DNA of 64,000 bases from an uncultured Paracoccaceae bacterium (lineage in GTDB: Bacteria; Pseudomonadota; Alphaproteobacteria; Rhodobacterales; Rhodobacteraceae), in contig CANLSM010000003.1 of NCBI GenBank assembly GCA_947493745.1, positions 124,001 through 188,000 of the forward strand. Reading direction: 5' to 3'. The notes beneath the pieces are model-generated. The model had not been told where the DNA came from. It worked only from the letters and a program-made list of their open reading frames with translations, and made no database searches. Of the stretch, positions 26,789 to 36,270 are shown piece after piece. The position numbers and the translations under genes are program-made. Positions within the stretch are counted from its first letter, which is position 1. Each line of letters opens with the position of its first letter.

Positions 26789-27826
26789 ATGGATCAGATC
26801 ATCCTTCAAATCCTGAACGGCCTGGACAAGGGCAGCGCCTACGCGCTGATCGCACTTGGCCTGACCCTTATTTTCGGAACGCTCGGCGTGGTGAACTTCG
26901 CCCATGGCGCGCTTTTCATGATCGGTGCATTCTGCTCGGTCACACTGAACCGCATCCTGACGATCGGCTATGTGCCCGAGGGGGCCGAGGCCCAGTCGGT
27001 GGGCGGTTTCAGCTTCGGCAAGCCCAAGGAAGTTCCTTACGTGGAATACTGGTTCGGAGAGGCAACCGGCCAGGCAATCGTTGACTGGTCTGTTCCGCTG
27101 TCGATCCTGTTTGCCATTCCGGTGATGATCGCGATTGGCGTGATCATGGAGCGCGGGCTGATCAAGCACTTCTACAAGCGCCCGCACGCCGATCAGATCC
27201 TAGTGACTTTCGGCCTTGCGATCGTGCTTCAGGAGATCATCAAGTTCTACTTTGGTGCGAACCAGATCCCGACCCCGGCACCCGAGGCCTTTGTCGGCTC
27301 CTTTGATTTCGGCGCGCTGATCGGCATGGATCCCGGTGTGATCATCTACCCCTACTGGAGGATCCTCTATTTCGTCTTTGCTCTTGCGCTGATCTTCGCT
27401 GTCTTTGCCTTCCTCAGATACACCACCTTCGGTATGGTCGTGCGCGCTGGCATGGCCGACCGCGAGACGGTGACCCTGCTGGGCATCGACGTGGACAGGC
27501 GGTTCACCATCATGTTCGGTATCGCCGCGGCTGTCGCCGGGCTGGCGGGCGTGATGTATACCCCCATCAACTCACCCAACTATCACATGGGCATGGATTT
27601 CCTCGTCATCTCCTTCGTGGTGGTCGTGGTTGGCGGCATGGGCTCGCTGCCCGGGGCGGTTCTTGCCGGGTTCCTGCTGGGAATTCTGGAAAGCTTCGCC
27701 TCCATGCGTGAAGTGATCGAACTGCTGCCCGGTGTGAACCAGGTTGTTATCTATCTCGCCGCAATCGTAATTCTGTTGACCCGTCCAAGGGGCCTTATGG
27801 GCCGCGCGGGCGTTATGGAGGACTGA
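26789..27826 (+). CDS. Branched-chain-type ABC transporter permease (LivH/UrtB family)
   Basis: A 345-residue permease that begins with the family's LNGLDKGSAYALIALGLTLIFGTLGVVNFAHG. It has the coupling sequence around VTLLGIDVDRRFTIMFGIAAAVAGLAGVMY and ends with PGVNQVVIYLAAIVILLTRPRGL. It is longer than a typical LivH because of a ~45-residue polar insertion between early helices (from GYVPEGAEAQ to VDWSVPLS). GGAGGGA precedes the ATG. It works with the LivM-type permease encoded 3 bases downstream. Confidence 0.92.
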   Translation: MDQIILQILNGLDKGSAYALIALGLTLIFGTLGVVNFAHGALFMIGAFCSVTLNRILTIGYVPEGAEAQSVGGFSFGKPKEVPYVEYWFGEATGQAIVDWSVPLSILFAIPVMIAIGVIMERGLIKHFYKRPHADQILVTFGLAIVLQEIIKFYFGANQIPTPAPEAFVGSFDFGALIGMDPGVIIYPYWRILYFVFALALIFAVFAFLRYTTFGMVVRAGMADRETVTLLGIDVDRRFTIMFGIAAAVAGLAGVMYTPINSPNYHMGMDFLVISFVVVVVGGMGSLPGAVLAGFLLGILESFASMREVIELLPGVNQVVIYLAAIVILLTRPRGLMGRAGVMED

Positions 27827-27829
27827 TCC

Positions 27830-29029
27830 ATGTTCGGTCTCAACGCAAAAGACATGCGAAGCCTTGTCTTCGTCGCCCTGCTTCTGGTGCTGGCGCCGAT
27901 CCTGCTGAACCCGTTTCCGGAAGGCTCGCCGCTCGCACAGTTCAATGCGGGCTACCCCGACCTGATGCAGCGTTTCGCGATCTTCGGGATCTTCGCGATC
28001 GGGTTCAACATCCTGTTCGGGTTGACGGGGTATCTGTCCTTTGGGCATGCCGCCTTTCTGGGGGCGGGGTCCTATGCCGGGGTCTGGATGCTGAAGCTGC
28101 TGACGATCAACGTCATTCCGGCGATCATCATCTCGACGCTGGTGGCCGGGGTCTTCGCCTTGCTGATCGGACTGGTGTCGTTGCGCCGGTCGGGGATCTA
28201 TTTCTCGATCCTGACACTGGCCTTTGCGCAGATGGCCTTTGCACTGGCCGCGTCGGTGCTGACACCGATCACCGGTGGCGAAACCGGGTTGCAGACCTCG
28301 TTGAACGACCCACGTATCCTGGACGGCGCACGTGAGAGCAGCAATATCCCGACGCCAAGTCTCTTCGGGCTGGAGATGGGCGACAGCTGGCAGTTGCGGG
28401 TCGGTGACTGGCTCTGGACCTTCAACGCAGGCTACTACATCTGCGCAATCGTCGCCCTCATCGGCTTCTACATTGCGATCCGCATCTTCCGCTCGCCCTT
28501 TGGTCTGATGCTCAAAGCGATCAAGACCAACCAGAACCGGCTGAACTACACCGGCGTCAGCACGCGGCCCTACATGCTGGCCTGCTTCGTGATCTCCGGC
28601 ATGTATGCGGGTCTCGCAGGCGGGCTGATGGTCTCGATGGATCCTCTGGCGGGTGCCGAACGGATGCAGTGGACAGCAAGCGGCGAGGTCGTGCTGATGG
28701 TGATACTCGGCGGAGCCGGGACACTGATTGGTCCGGTGCTGGGTGCGGGGTTCATCAAGTATTGCGAAAACATCTTCTCCAAGATCAACAAGAGCGTGCT
28801 GGAAGGCTGGTTTTCGGTCTTTCCGGACGGAATGGCAGATTTCATGGTCGCGATTGTCTACCCGTTCGTTGGCAAGGGCTGGCATCTGACGCTCGGTGTT
28901 CTCTTCATGCTGGTTGTCATCTTCCTGCCCGGCGGGCTGGTTCAGGGCGGCCAGAAGATCGGTTCATGGGTGACCGGGCGCGGGCGCAAGAAATCCGCTG
29001 GCGCCGCCACCACGACACCGGCTGAGTGA
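27830..29029 (+). CDS. Branched-chain-type ABC transporter permease (LivM/UrtC family)
   Basis: A 399-residue permease with about ten helices. [28 protein letters not shown] is the LivM hallmark, and [26 protein letters not shown] is the cytoplasmic loop that meets the ATPases. A short basic/Ala-Thr tail ends the protein. It starts 3 bases after the LivH-like gene and is followed by the two ATPase genes. Confidence 0.92.
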   Translation: MFGLNAKDMRSLVFVALLLVLAPILLNPFPEGSPLAQFNAGYPDLMQRFAIFGIFAIGFNILFGLTGYLSFGHAAFLGAGSYAGVWMLKLLTINVIPAIIISTLVAGVFALLIGLVSLRRSGIYFSILTLAFAQMAFALAASVLTPITGGETGLQTSLNDPRILDGARESSNIPTPSLFGLEMGDSWQLRVGDWLWTFNAGYYICAIVALIGFYIAIRIFRSPFGLMLKAIKTNQNRLNYTGVSTRPYMLACFVISGMYAGLAGGLMVSMDPLAGAERMQWTASGEVVLMVILGGAGTLIGPVLGAGFIKYCENIFSKINKSVLEGWFSVFPDGMADFMVAIVYPFVGKGWHLTLGVLFMLVVIFLPGGLVQGGQKIGSWVTGRGRKKSAGAATTTPAE

Positions 29030-29042
29030 AGGGGGAGCGGTC

Positions 29043-29801
29043 ATGGGAATTCTTGAGGTTCAAAACGTCAACAAGCGCTTCGGCGGGTTGCAGGCGCTCA
29101 GCAACGTCAACCTGAATGTCGAGGAAGGCTCGGTTCACGCGATCATCGGACCGAACGGGGCCGGCAAATCGACACTGCTGAACTGTTTTGTCGGACGACT
29201 GACCCCCGACACCGGCTCGGCCATCTTCGACGGGCAGAGCCTGCTTGGCATCAAGCCGCATGAGATCAACCAGCTCGGCGTCAGCCGGGTGTTCCAGACG
29301 CCGGAGATCTTCACCGACCTCACGGTACTGGAGAACGTGATGATCCCCGCATTTGCGCATCGCGACGGAGCCTACAAGCTCAACCCGTTCGCGCATGTTG
29401 CCAGAGAGGCCGAGATTCGTGATCTGGCCGAACATACGCTGGAAGACATGGGCCTGCAGGACAAGATGGAAATGACCGCCAGCTCCATGTCGCGCGGTGA
29501 CAAGAGACGCTTGGAGATGGCGATGTGTCTGGTGCAGGAACCGAAGCTTCTGCTGCTTGATGAGCCGACAGCCGGCATGGCGCGCGCGGATACCAACCGG
29601 ACCATCGACCTGCTCAAGCATATCGGTGAGACCCGAAACATTACCAAGGTGGTCATCGAGCATGATATGCATGTCGTGTTCTCGCTGGCCGAGAAGATCA
29701 GTGTTCTGGCACAGGGCACCGTGATCGCCGAAGATGTGCCGGAAAAGATCAAGGGTCATCCGAAAGTCCGCGAGGCATATCTTGGCGAGGCCCAGGTATG
29801 A
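29043..29801 (+). CDS. ABC transporter ATP-binding protein (LivG/UrtD family)
   Basis: A 252-residue ATPase with Walker A GPNGAGKST, the Q-loop within GVSRVFQTPEIF, the divergent signature SMSRGDKRRLEMAM and Walker B LLLLDEPTAGMARAD. This is one of the paired ATPases of a Liv/Urt-type importer. The signature motif reads MSRGD instead of LSGGQ/LSYGE, a divergence seen in some LivG proteins. Its stop overlaps the next gene's start. Confidence 0.92.
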   Translation: MGILEVQNVNKRFGGLQALSNVNLNVEEGSVHAIIGPNGAGKSTLLNCFVGRLTPDTGSAIFDGQSLLGIKPHEINQLGVSRVFQTPEIFTDLTVLENVMIPAFAHRDGAYKLNPFAHVAREAEIRDLAEHTLEDMGLQDKMEMTASSMSRGDKRRLEMAMCLVQEPKLLLLDEPTAGMARADTNRTIDLLKHIGETRNITKVVIEHDMHVVFSLAEKISVLAQGTVIAEDVPEKIKGHPKVREAYLGEAQV

Positions 29802-30643
29802 CCGCGCTTGACGTCAACGCACCGGACGCCTTTGATAAGAAGGCCGCCAATGGAACAAATCCGCCCTCGGGAGGCACAGGAATGAGTGAAAAGGCAGCTT
29901 ATGATCAGGCAAAGGCCGATCATGTCCAACGGTCCGCTCCGGCCTATTTCTCCGCCTGGGACCTGCATGCCTACTATGGCGAAAGCTATATTGTTCAGGG
30001 CATCAGCATGAACATCCACGAGGGCGAGATCCTTGCTCTTCTGGGGAGGAACGGTGCGGGCAAGACATCGACATTGCGTGCGATTGCGCGGGTGGATGAC
30101 CCGATGCTGACCCATGGCGAGATCTGGCTGGATCACAAGCCGATCCACGAGATGAAGGCACATCAGGCAGCCTCTAACGGCATTGCGCTTGTTCCCGAAG
30201 ACAGACGGATAATCCCCGGTCTGACGGTGGAGGAGAACCTCCAACTCGCACAGATCGCCCCACCGCATGGTTGGTCGATCCAGCGCATCTACGAGCTTTT
30301 TCCGCGGCTCGGTGAACGGAGCAAACAGGAGGGAGTGACCCTTTCCGGTGGCGAGCAGCAGATGTTGGCAATCGGGCGGGCGCTGGCCCGGGACATCAAG
30401 CTTCTCCTGCTGGACGAACCCTATGAGGGGCTTGCGCCCGTGATCGTTCAGGAAATCGAGAAAACTCTGCTCGAGATCAAATCGCTTGGTATCACCACCA
30501 TTCTAGTGGAACAGAATGCAGTAGCCGCCCTGAAGCTGGCCGACAGAGCCGTAATCCTCGACACCGGACAGGTCGTCTTTGACGGCGATGCTCAAGAGGT
30601 GCTGGACAATGAAAAACTGCGCGAGGAATATCTGGCGATCTGA
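29798..30643 (+). CDS. ABC transporter ATP-binding protein (LivF/UrtE family)
   Basis: A 281-residue ATPase with Walker A GRNGAGKTS, signature TLSGGEQQMLAIGRAL and Walker B LLLLDEPYEGLAPV. The ATPase core starts only at about residue 52 (FSAWDLHAYYGESYIVQG), leaving an unusually long polar N-terminus. The ATG at 29798 overlaps the LivG-type stop. An internal ATG at 29882, preceded by GGGAGGCACAGGA, would remove 28 residues and is a credible alternative start. It completes the importer; acs follows 41 bases downstream. Confidence 0.9.
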   Translation: MTALDVNAPDAFDKKAANGTNPPSGGTGMSEKAAYDQAKADHVQRSAPAYFSAWDLHAYYGESYIVQGISMNIHEGEILALLGRNGAGKTSTLRAIARVDDPMLTHGEIWLDHKPIHEMKAHQAASNGIALVPEDRRIIPGLTVEENLQLAQIAPPHGWSIQRIYELFPRLGERSKQEGVTLSGGEQQMLAIGRALARDIKLLLLDEPYEGLAPVIVQEIEKTLLEIKSLGITTILVEQNAVAALKLADRAVILDTGQVVFDGDAQEVLDNEKLREEYLAI

Positions 30644-30684
30644 TCGTCTGAGAAACCTGCCCAAGTTTAGAACGAGAGAATGTC

Positions 30685-32628
30685 ATGACCGATCCAATCT
30701 ATGCTCCGTCCGCGGAAATGGCGGCGAACGCCCATGCAAACGCTGAAACCTACAAGCAAATGTATGAGGCCTCGGTCGCCGACCCGGATGCGTTCTGGGC
30801 CGAGCATGGAAAGCGTGTGGACTGGATCAAGCCGTTCACCAAGGTCAGAAACGTCTCCTACGCCTATCCGGATGTCTCGATCAAATGGTTCGAGGATGGC
30901 GAGATCAATGTCGCTGCAAACTGCATCGATCGCCATCTGCCAGCTCGTGCGAGCCAGACGGCAATCATCTGGGAGGGTGATGAGCCGACCGATGACAGCC
31001 ATATCACCTATGCCGAACTGAGCGAAAAGGTGAATAAACTGTCCAATGTTTACAAGGCATTGGGCGTATCGAAAGGCGACCGGGTCGTGCTCTACATGCC
31101 GATGATCCCGGAAGCTGCCTATGCAATGCTGGCCTGTGCGCGCATCGGTGCGGTGCATTCCATTGTCTTCGCCGGGTTTTCGCCCGAGGCTCTGGCTTCG
31201 CGGGTTGCGGATTGCGGTGCGAAGCTGGTTGTGACTGCCGATGAAGCCCCGCGCGGCGGGCGGAAGACGCCACTGAAGGCCAATGTCGATCAGGCACTTG
31301 ATATCTGCGGAGACGTCACCACGCTTGTGGTGGAGCGGACCGGGGCCGATGTGTCGATGAAGGACGGGCGCGATCATTCCTACGCGCATCACATGGAAAA
31401 CGCATCCGCCGAGTGTCCGCCCGAGCCGATGAATGCCGAGGACCCGCTTTTCATCCTTTATACGTCGGGATCCACCGGCAAGCCCAAGGGCGTGGTCCAT
31501 ACCACCGGCGGGTATCTCGTCTATGCAGCCATGACGCACCAATACACCTTCGACTATCATGATGGTGATATCTACTGGTGCACGGCCGATGTCGGTTGGG
31601 TCACCGGACACAGCTATATTGTCTATGGTCCGCTGGCCAACGGGGCGATCACGCTGATGTTCGAGGGTGTGCCAACCTACCCGGACGCATCGCGCTTCTG
31701 GCAGGTTTGCGAGAAACACAAGGTCAACCAGTTCTACACCGCGCCGACGGCAATTCGCGCGCTGATGGGGCAGGGGAACGAGTTTGTCGAGGGCGTAGAT
31801 CTCAGCGCGCTGCGTATTCTGGGAACTGTCGGGGAACCGATCAATCCCGAGGCCTGGAACTGGTATCATGAGATTGTTGGCCAGGGTCGCTGCCCCATTG
31901 TCGATACATGGTGGCAGACCGAGACCGGCGGTCATCTTCTGACCCCGCTTCCCGGAGCGACCGCGACCAAGCCGGGCTCTGCGACCAATCCCTTCTTTGG
32001 CGTGCAGCCGGTGATTCTCGACCCCCAGACCGGAGCCGAGATCACAACGACCGAGGCAGAAGGCGTGCTTTGCATCAAAGACAGCTGGCCCGGGCAGATG
32101 CGCACGGTCTTTGGAGATCACGAGCGGTTCGTGAAGACCTATTTCGCGGACTACAAGGGCTACTATTTCTCCGGCGACGGTTGTCGTCGTGATGCCGATG
32201 GCTACTACTGGATCACGGGTCGGGTTGACGATGTGATCAACGTCTCCGGTCACCGGATGGGCACGGCCGAGGTCGAGAGCTCTCTGGTAGCGCATCCCAA
32301 AGTGTCCGAAAGTGCCGTTGTCGGCTACCCCCATGATATCAAGGGACAGGGGATTTATGCCTATGTCACGCTGATGTCGGGTGAGGAGCCATCGGAAGAT
32401 CTGCGCAAGGAGTTGTCCGACTGGGTCCGCAAGGAAATCGGCCCGATCGCCAAGCCGGATCTGATCCAGTGGGCGCCGGGGCTGCCCAAGACACGCTCGG
32501 GCAAGATCATGCGGCGGATCCTGCGCAAGATCGCTGAGAACGACTTTGGCGCGCTGGGAGACACCTCGACACTGGCAGAGCCTGCCGTGGTCGATGACCT
32601 GATCGAAAACCGGATGAACCGGGGCTGA
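30685..32628 (+). CDS. acs: Acetyl-CoA synthetase (acetate--CoA ligase)
   Basis: A 647-residue AMP-forming ligase of normal Acs length. The ATP loop is [20 protein letters not shown], the adenylate region is [11 protein letters not shown], and the hinge is [14 protein letters not shown]. The C-terminal acetylation-type lysine lies in [15 protein letters not shown]. It converts acetate (and more slowly propionate) plus CoA to acyl-CoA in the cytoplasm. It is last in the ABC operon behind the ScfR regulator and near the CrbS-like kinase, which fits acetate-responsive control. The W in [10 protein letters not shown] favours acetate over longer acids. Confidence 0.93.
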   Translation: MTDPIYAPSAEMAANAHANAETYKQMYEASVADPDAFWAEHGKRVDWIKPFTKVRNVSYAYPDVSIKWFEDGEINVAANCIDRHLPARASQTAIIWEGDEPTDDSHITYAELSEKVNKLSNVYKALGVSKGDRVVLYMPMIPEAAYAMLACARIGAVHSIVFAGFSPEALASRVADCGAKLVVTADEAPRGGRKTPLKANVDQALDICGDVTTLVVERTGADVSMKDGRDHSYAHHMENASAECPPEPMNAEDPLFILYTSGSTGKPKGVVHTTGGYLVYAAMTHQYTFDYHDGDIYWCTADVGWVTGHSYIVYGPLANGAITLMFEGVPTYPDASRFWQVCEKHKVNQFYTAPTAIRALMGQGNEFVEGVDLSALRILGTVGEPINPEAWNWYHEIVGQGRCPIVDTWWQTETGGHLLTPLPGATATKPGSATNPFFGVQPVILDPQTGAEITTTEAEGVLCIKDSWPGQMRTVFGDHERFVKTYFADYKGYYFSGDGCRRDADGYYWITGRVDDVINVSGHRMGTAEVESSLVAHPKVSESAVVGYPHDIKGQGIYAYVTLMSGEEPSEDLRKELSDWVRKEIGPIAKPDLIQWAPGLPKTRSGKIMRRILRKIAENDFGALGDTSTLAEPAVVDDLIENRMNRG

Positions 32629-33485
32629 TGCTCCGGGCCGTCGCCTTGATGGCGGTGGCCATGAGCCTGATCCCGGGCGGCGACACAGCAGGCAAACTGA
32701 TGGCGGTGGAACTGGGCGTTCCGCCGTTCTTCATTGCCTGGTCGCGGTTTCTGATCGGCGCTCTGGTCCTCCTGCCGTTTGTCGGCGTTCACGGATTGAG
32801 CCCCGCGGTCCTTCTCGACTGGCGCGTGATACTGCGTGGGCTGCTGATTGTCGGCGGCATCTGCTCGATCCTCACCGCCTTGCAGACCGAGGGTCTCGCA
32901 ACCGTCTTCGGGGCGTTCTTCATCGGCCCGATCATCTCCTACTTCCTGTCGGCATGGCTTCTTGGGGAAACCATCACGCCGCTCAGGACCGTCCTGCTGC
33001 TCGTCGGGTTTGCCGGTGTCCTGCTGGTCGTCAAACCGGGATTTGGCATGACGGCCGGAACCGGCTTTGCACTGCTTGCCGGGGCCTTTTACGGCGGCTA
33101 CCTGGTGGCGAGCCGGTGGCTCTCGGGCGTCGCCGCGCCAAAGGTGCTGCTCCTGTCGCAACTGCTGGTCGGTGCCGTGGTGCTGGCACCCTTCGGTGTC
33201 GCCTCCATGCCTCCGGTCAGTTTGCCACTTGCCGGACTTGTCCTGACCAGTGCGCTTTGCTCCATGTTGGGCAATCTGTTGCTGATCCATGTCTATGCGC
33301 GGGCCGAGGCTTCGCTTATGGCGCCATTCGTCTATTTTCAGCTGATCGCTGCCACGCTTCTTGGATATCTTGTGTTTGGTGATCTGCCTGATAGCTTGGC
33401 GCTGACGGGGCTGGGGCTGCTGATCCTCTCGGGTTTCGCATCTCTGGCCGCAGTTCCGAAAAAGACGAGCAGGAGAACGACATGA
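32628..33485 (+). CDS. DMT-superfamily transporter with two EamA domains
   Basis: A 285-residue membrane protein with about ten helices in two EamA repeats (LIPGGDTAGKLMAVELGVPPFFIAWSR at the start of the first). The ATG overlaps the acs stop (TGATG), so it is probably expressed with the acs operon. Exported or imported metabolite unknown. Its stop overlaps the I78 inhibitor start (ATGA). Confidence 0.87.
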   Translation: MLRAVALMAVAMSLIPGGDTAGKLMAVELGVPPFFIAWSRFLIGALVLLPFVGVHGLSPAVLLDWRVILRGLLIVGGICSILTALQTEGLATVFGAFFIGPIISYFLSAWLLGETITPLRTVLLLVGFAGVLLVVKPGFGMTAGTGFALLAGAFYGGYLVASRWLSGVAAPKVLLLSQLLVGAVVLAPFGVASMPPVSLPLAGLVLTSALCSMLGNLLLIHVYARAEASLMAPFVYFQLIAATLLGYLVFGDLPDSLALTGLGLLILSGFASLAAVPKKTSRRTT

Positions 33486-33751
33486 GACAATGGGCACTAT
33501 CGGCGGCAGTACTCGGTCTGGCCGCATGTGATATGGTCGCGGGCGGCAGGGCCGCTCCTGGCGATTGCGGCGCGGCCGGTCTGCAAAGTCTTGTCGGCCA
33601 AGGGGATGCAGCCCTTGCCGCGATAACGTTCCCGGTCGACGCCGTGCGCTTCATCGAGCCCGGCATGGCCGTGACCCAGGACTTCAATCCGGAAAGGCTC
33701 AATATTATCTATGACGAGGCGGGTCTGATCGCGGAAGTGAAGTGCGGCTGA
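33482..33751 (+). CDS. I78-family peptidase-inhibitor-like lipoprotein
   Basis: An 89-residue protein with a lipobox (LGLAAC, Cys16). The body matches the I78 inhibitor pattern: CGAAGLQSLVGQ near the start, RFIEPGMAVTQDFNPERLNIIYDEAGLIAEVKCG to the end. Such proteins inhibit serine proteases in the periplasm. It ends one base before the stop of the convergent cytochrome gene. Confidence 0.82.
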   Translation: MRQWALSAAVLGLAACDMVAGGRAAPGDCGAAGLQSLVGQGDAALAAITFPVDAVRFIEPGMAVTQDFNPERLNIIYDEAGLIAEVKCG

Positions 33752-34186
33752 TCATTTCTTGAGGCGATAGATCTCGTGACAGCTTTGGCAGGTTTTTCCC
33801 AGAGCGCGGAATGCCGCATCGAAGGTTTCCCGATCATCGGCGCTTTCACGCAGCATCCGCGCGGCTCTGCCCATTGCATCGAACTTGGCCGAGAAGTCAT
33901 CGTAATTTTCCCAGATCGCAGGCAGTGCCTCGGTCGGCGATGAAAGATCGCGCTGTTCGAACAACTCGGGTGCATGAGCTGCCTTCTCCATCAGCGTGTC
34001 GGTTGCAGCCTGAACAATGAGCGGGTCAATGACGCCCGATTTTGACATTGCGCCCAGAACCTTCGTTGCCTCGCTGACCTCTACCATGGCGTCCATGCGT
34101 GTCTTAACCACGCCCGTGGCACCGGAATGGGCCAGAAGAATTCCCGACATGCCGAAAAGAAAGATGGTCGGCAAAAGCAGCTTCAT
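33752..34186 (-). CDS. Cytochrome c' (class II c-type cytochrome)
   Basis: A 144-residue secreted protein: signal peptide (LLLPTIFLFGMSGILLAHS), a four-helix-bundle-like body, and a C-terminal haem motif CQSCH about ten residues from the end, the layout of class II cytochromes c. It is likely a periplasmic haem protein for electron transfer or binding of gases such as NO. It stands alone, leftward, convergent with the I78 gene. Confidence 0.88.
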   Translation of the reverse strand: MKLLLPTIFLFGMSGILLAHSGATGVVKTRMDAMVEVSEATKVLGAMSKSGVIDPLIVQAATDTLMEKAAHAPELFEQRDLSSPTEALPAIWENYDDFSAKFDAMGRAARMLRESADDRETFDAAFRALGKTCQSCHEIYRLKK

Positions 34187-34218
34187 GCGGCAGGGTTCCT
34201 CTGTCAGGTAGCTGTTCT

Positions 34219-34545
34219 TTAGGCAAATCGGCCCATGCAGGCAAGGGCGGCAAGGGCGAAACCTATCCCCAGAAGCTCACGCGATGTGAGGCTTTCCCCA
34301 AAGACCAGTACACCCAGCCCGGTCATCATGAGGATTGTCAGCACCGAGTAGAAAACGCCGACCGAGGCCAGCGACATGTGCTGCATCGCGATCAGAATGC
34401 CGATGGCCGAAAGGGTGTACATCGCGGCCCCGCCCAGAAAGACGCCGCTGGTCAGACCTGATGGTCGCATGGAGGCAACTTTGATCAGATAGTCGCCGTA
34501 AAGCGTAACCGATACAATTCCGATCATGACGAGAAACGGTTTCAT
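34219..34545 (-). CDS. Half-size DMT/SMR-like membrane transporter
   Basis: A 108-residue protein with four hydrophobic helices ending in GIGFALAALACMGRFA, like a single EamA/small-multidrug-resistance unit. I use the ATG at 34545, since AGAGGTG lies seven bases upstream. A GTG three codons earlier lacks spacing from that site. Such half-size proteins work as dimers. Substrate unknown. Confidence 0.72.
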   Translation of the reverse strand: MKPFLVMIGIVSVTLYGDYLIKVASMRPSGLTSGVFLGGAAMYTLSAIGILIAMQHMSLASVGVFYSVLTILMMTGLGVLVFGESLTSRELLGIGFALAALACMGRFA

Positions 34546-34620
34546 CGCGGACACCTCTTTGCAGCAATTATGGCATCCTAGGTGTCGGGCGGATGGTCTG
34601 CTGTGCCGATTGTCACCTGA

Positions 34621-35406
34621 TCAGAAACGGTGCTCCAGCAGGATACCGGCAAAAACCTGCGTTTTATCGCCGCGCTCTGTGACGATTGGGCTGCGGGCTG
34701 CGTCGGATTGCAATGTCTTGTAGGACATGATCCCGCTGATCCACCAGTCATCGGCCATCTGATAGTCGAGAATGAAGATTGCGCCCGCATCCCTGAAGCC
34801 CGAAGAGGGCGAAAACGGGTCGAGCCCGCTGGCGGCGGCATCGTCGGGCGACACGCCATAGAAGCTTTGAAGGTAATCGTCATCGGCCCAGCTGAATTGC
34901 CCCAGGGCGATCAGGTCCAGGTTTTTCGTCAGTTCAAAGAAGGCTCCGATTTCGGAGCTGACAAGGCCGCCGTCATGTGTTCCCGAGATATCCCGCGTCC
35001 CGGTCATCCGTGCCAATAGAATGGCGCTGCTGTCATATCCGATCGCATCAAGTGGAATTGCAAGCTGACCGAAGAGGCCAACCTCGACTGTCGGATCGAT
35101 TTCGGGCAGGGTCGCCACAACCGGGTCGGACACGTCCGTGCGCCCTGTGTTGAGCCGAAAGAACGGGCCCGCCTTCAGCGCAGGGTGCACCTGATATGTC
35201 AATGCGAGCCCGGCGCCGATTGTTTCGGCGACAAACCTGCCTTCCTCATACTTCAGATATGGCAGGACGGTCGTTTCAAAATCGGCGGAGCCCTCGAATT
35301 CCGGCAATACGCCCAGGCCTACGCCCAGGCTGAAATAATCCGCCGCGCGAGGCGTCGTTGCGCCCGCGCAAAGCAATAGGGTCAAGGCTATCTGGAGATA
35401 TCGCAT
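34621..35406 (-). CDS. MipA/OmpV family outer-membrane protein
   Basis: A 261-residue protein with a signal peptide (LQIALTLLLCAGATTPRAA) and the MipA/OmpV opening FSLGVGLGVLPEFEGSADFE. Alternating hydrophobic strands follow, and it ends with the aromatic residue typical of outer-membrane beta barrels (LEHRF). The family includes murein-hydrolase scaffold proteins and small-molecule porins; I cannot say which. The gene is leftward and separated from its upstream neighbour by 288 bases. Confidence 0.82.
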   Translation of the reverse strand: MRYLQIALTLLLCAGATTPRAADYFSLGVGLGVLPEFEGSADFETTVLPYLKYEEGRFVAETIGAGLALTYQVHPALKAGPFFRLNTGRTDVSDPVVATLPEIDPTVEVGLFGQLAIPLDAIGYDSSAILLARMTGTRDISGTHDGGLVSSEIGAFFELTKNLDLIALGQFSWADDDYLQSFYGVSPDDAAASGLDPFSPSSGFRDAGAIFILDYQMADDWWISGIMSYKTLQSDAARSPIVTERGDKTQVFAGILLEHRF

Positions 35407-35694
35407 GTTGCCGCTAGGTTCTGAACTCAGCCATGTCTACGCGTTTCGGGGGAGCATGGACCACAAGGAGTCGGCTTTTTGCGACGATTTTATGAAACCT
35501 GAATGATCTTTGCCGCACTTCCGTGTCAATGCGCGCTGTTTGAGTGTTTTCCTGCTCCCATCGGATGGTGCGGATTGTGATTGCACTTGTTCGGCGCGGG
35601 AAGCTCCCTTTCGCTGGGAGCAACCGGAGAAGCGGGCCCTCAGAATGACGCACTTTTGGGACGCGAGAGGCTCAGGCCAAAGGATGCTGTTGGT
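35407..35694. other. Intergenic region, no gene seen
   Basis: 288 bases between the MipA/OmpV start and the stop of the small secreted protein gene. Open frames here have no family features or ribosome-binding sites. It presumably holds the mipA promoter. I see no clear hexamers or strong hairpin. Confidence 0.4.
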
Positions 35695-36000
35695 TCAGGA
35701 CTCGGCGGCCGCCAGCTCGGTTTCGATGTCCTGCCAGCTCTGCCCAGAGGCTATGATGCAGCTTATCCCGTTGGTCCGGGTCAGCAAAATCGTCCAGGTC
35801 GCGCTGTCCTCAGAACGCCAGATCTCCACAAGCGAACTGGAATTTGCGAGGCCCGAGGCGGTATGAGCTTCGGAATACTTTGACGAGAGAAGGGAAATCA
35901 TCTTTTCGCGCGGTGCACAGGGCGAGTTGCCGTTTTGGGCATGAGCCGGCGCCACAACGATGCCGAGCGCGAGCGCGGCCAGGGAAAATGCGAGTTTCAT
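35695..36000 (-). CDS. Small secreted protein of unknown function
   Basis: A 101-residue protein with a clear signal peptide (LAFSLAALALGIVVAPAHA, cleavage near residue 21). The ~80-residue mature part has two cysteines (SPCAPRE and GISCIIASG) that could form a disulfide. VEIWRSEDSATWTILLTR looks like a beta hairpin. The pattern resembles small periplasmic proteins found widely in Rhodobacterales, but I do not recognise a function. AGGAG lies close upstream of the ATG. Confidence 0.7.
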   Translation of the reverse strand: MKLAFSLAALALGIVVAPAHAQNGNSPCAPREKMISLLSSKYSEAHTASGLANSSSLVEIWRSEDSATWTILLTRTNGISCIIASGQSWQDIETELAAAES

Positions 36001-36270
36001 GATCGTCTCCTATTTGGTGTTCAACTCCATTTCAAAGCTCCCTGATACCTTCCGAGGGTAGGCGGTTCTCGCTCGTCCTCGCGATAAAACTTGACACAAA
36101 TCTGCGTCACACAGTGTTACATTCGCCACGTTGTCGGTCGGTTTTGGGAATTTCTTGAGCAAGGCATAGTGTTGCTTCTGCGGCGCTGCATCTCGTCAAG
36201 CTGCCGCAATGGTCTGAGGATAGCTCTGGCTGACGCAAGTGCGCGGACCACCGGATTGTTGCCGGAAGGG
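36001..36270. other. Intergenic region between fliG end and the small secreted protein
   Basis: 270 bases with no supportable gene. It should hold the promoter of the leftward secreted-protein gene and the end of the flagellar transcript. I see no clear Rho-independent terminator. Confidence 0.4.

Noticed and set aside
30667-32334. 555-codon frame on the minus strand opposite acs
   Set aside because: The acs frame is unmistakable on the plus strand. The antisense frame has no ribosome-binding site or domain and exists because of codon bias.
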